Under the pieces are notes generated by a model. That model made no database searches. It saw nothing but the letters and a program-made list of their open reading frames with translations, and was not told where the DNA came from. A DNA stretch of 14,202 bases from Benthicola sp964195715 (GTDB lineage Bacteria; Gemmatimonadota; Gemmatimonadetes; Palauibacterales; Palauibacteraceae), in the NCBI GenBank assembly GCA_964195715.1, contig CAXMRU010000095.1, forward strand, positions 1-14,202. The letters run 5' to 3'. Shown here piece by piece: positions 13,474-14,202 of this stretch (positions within the stretch are counted from its first letter, which is position 1; every line of letters begins with the position of its first letter). The position numbers and the translations under genes were made by a program.

Positions 13474-14202
13474 CTACAGTCCCAGGCGGAAGCCGAGCAC
13501 GGTCACCAGGACATAGCCGAGGCCGAACCCGAGTTCCGAAAAGCCTACTTCCATGGCCTTCGCCGGGCGCCGGCCCTGCGACAGCCCGCGTACCGAACGG
13601 ACCAGGAGGACGACCAGCGCGCAGGTGGTGAGGAGCGGCGCCACGTCCGCGCTCCACAGCGCGGCGCCCACAGCGATGGCCGCGAGATGGGAGATTATGG
13701 AGGGCCGGCTATCGATTTTGTTGCCGCGCTCGAGACGGAGACGAGCCCGCACGTAGAGGATCGAGGGGACGGCACGCGCCTGGAGCAGTAGCCACAGCGT
13801 CCACGCCGCGCTCCACTCCCAACCGCCGGCCAGCGCAATGGCCGGTGCCGACGCGGCGAGCCCCATCGGCGCGACGATCTCAGGCACGATGCGCCGGGCC
13901 TGATTCTTGACATCGAACGCCGTGTACGTCGCGAACAGCGGACTGAGGATCAGGAACGGCAGCAGTGGTTTCCAACCCACCAGCGCCATGGCAACCGCGA
14001 AACCCGCGACGGCGATCGACCCATACAGAAGCGCAAACCGCCTGGCGATCCGGAATCGAGGGGACAGATCGAGGCGGTGCCGGTTTCTCCAGTAGAGCTT
14101 CGATGGGTGACGCATCAAAAAGGCGGAAACGGTGGCTACGCCGATCGCCAGGCCCGCCCCGGAAGGGGCCAGCGCGAAGCCGAGAAGTACCGGCTCGGCG
14201 AG
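13474..14202 (-). CDS. YwiC-like integral membrane protein, N terminus beyond the window
   Basis: The frame is open from the right edge to the TAG at 13476-13474 (242 visible residues). The TTG at 14118 and ATG at 14115 are internal: the 28 codons before them read LAEPVLLGFALAP and continue as a membrane helix, so only a short N terminus is missing. About eight hydrophobic segments are visible. Features of the YwiC-like family include LAEP...LALAPSGAG, the LMRHPSK turn after the first helix, AFDVKNQARRIVPEI, SILYVRARLRLERG (a conserved basic cytoplasmic loop) and a C-terminal AKAMEVGFSELGFGLGYVLV. The function of this family is not established in anything I know. The stop abuts the start of the sodium symporter with no gap, which suggests that the two are co-expressed. 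Assignment to the family is from motif memory, so it is moderately sure; an unrelated polytopic protein is the alternative. Confidence 0.75.
   Translation of the reverse strand, partial: LAEPVLLGFALAPSGAGLAIGVATVSAFLMRHPSKLYWRNRHRLDLSPRFRIARRFALLYGSIAVAGFAVAMALVGWKPLLPFLILSPLFATYTAFDVKNQARRIVPEIVAPMGLAASAPAIALAGGWEWSAAWTLWLLLQARAVPSILYVRARLRLERGNKIDSRPSIISHLAAIAVGAALWSADVAPLLTTCALVVLLVRSVRGLSQGRRPAKAMEVGFSELGFGLGYVLVTVLGFRLGL

Noticed and set aside
12589..13791. Open frame of about 400 codons on the + strand opposite the symporter and YwiC-like genes
   Set aside because: It spans two real genes antisense and reads as charged low-complexity residues.
14113..14118. TTG or ATG as the start of the YwiC-like gene
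   Set aside because: The 28 upstream codons continue the same membrane helix in an open frame to the window edge, so the start is outside.
1..14202. Defence island, CRISPR array, prophage or mobile element
   Set aside because: No regularly spaced repeats, recombinases, transposases, toxin-antitoxin pairs or known defence domains were seen; all large frames have metabolic, transport or envelope explanations.

Overview
The window is GC-rich, densely coding DNA from a Gram-negative-type bacterium. It encodes outer-membrane, periplasmic (Sec and Tat) and lipoprotein products and uses good GGAGG-type ribosome binding sites. The mix of genes (S46 dipeptidyl-peptidase, IorAB-type molybdenum hydroxylase with a Tat leader, TolB-like/TPR membrane protein, YwiC-like protein, several secreted or lipid-anchored proteins) resembles Gemmatimonadota or a neighbouring phylum. 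That placement is inference from gene content, since no marker gene is present. I see no tRNA, rRNA, CRISPR array, transposase or integrase.

Layout, left to right. (1) The window opens inside a PAF-acetylhydrolase-like alpha/beta hydrolase (2-970, +, 5' end missing). It meets head-on, across 22 bp holding a small hairpin, a two-gene unit on the minus strand: iorA-like [2Fe-2S] subunit (3655-3191) followed by iorB-like molybdopterin subunit (3194-993), overlapping by GTGA. (2) A 228-bp divergent region leads to a secreted S46 dipeptidyl-peptidase (3884-6112, +) and a small outer-membrane beta-barrel protein (6178-6777, +), separated by 65 bp with two adjacent hairpins. (3) A strong 9-bp-stem hairpin separates that pair from a convergent HEXXH metallopeptidase lipoprotein (8962-6830, -). 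(4) Divergent from the peptidase is a TolB-like/TPR membrane protein (9151-10698, +). After a 240-bp gap comes a C-type-lectin-fold lipoprotein (10939-11919, +) ending in a 13-bp-stem terminator. (5) On the minus strand, a YwiC-like membrane protein (14202-13474, start beyond the window) is followed directly by a sodium:solute symporter (13473-12010). The symporter's stop codon lies in a 23-bp tandem duplication.

How the genes might fit together (inference): a periplasmic dipeptidyl-peptidase predicted to prefer Asp/Glu at P1, a lipid-anchored metallopeptidase, a small outer-membrane barrel and a sodium symporter would suit a peptide- or amino-acid-scavenging heterotroph. The IorAB pair would oxidise an N-heterocycle or aldehyde in the periplasm and pass electrons to the respiratory chain. 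Strand switches show at least six transcription units, so these genes do not form one operon. I did not find a clearly new multi-gene system. The most useful leads are the specificity residue of the S46 enzyme, the poorly classified HEXXH lipoprotein, the two-domain lectin lipoprotein, and the structured DNA at the gene junctions.
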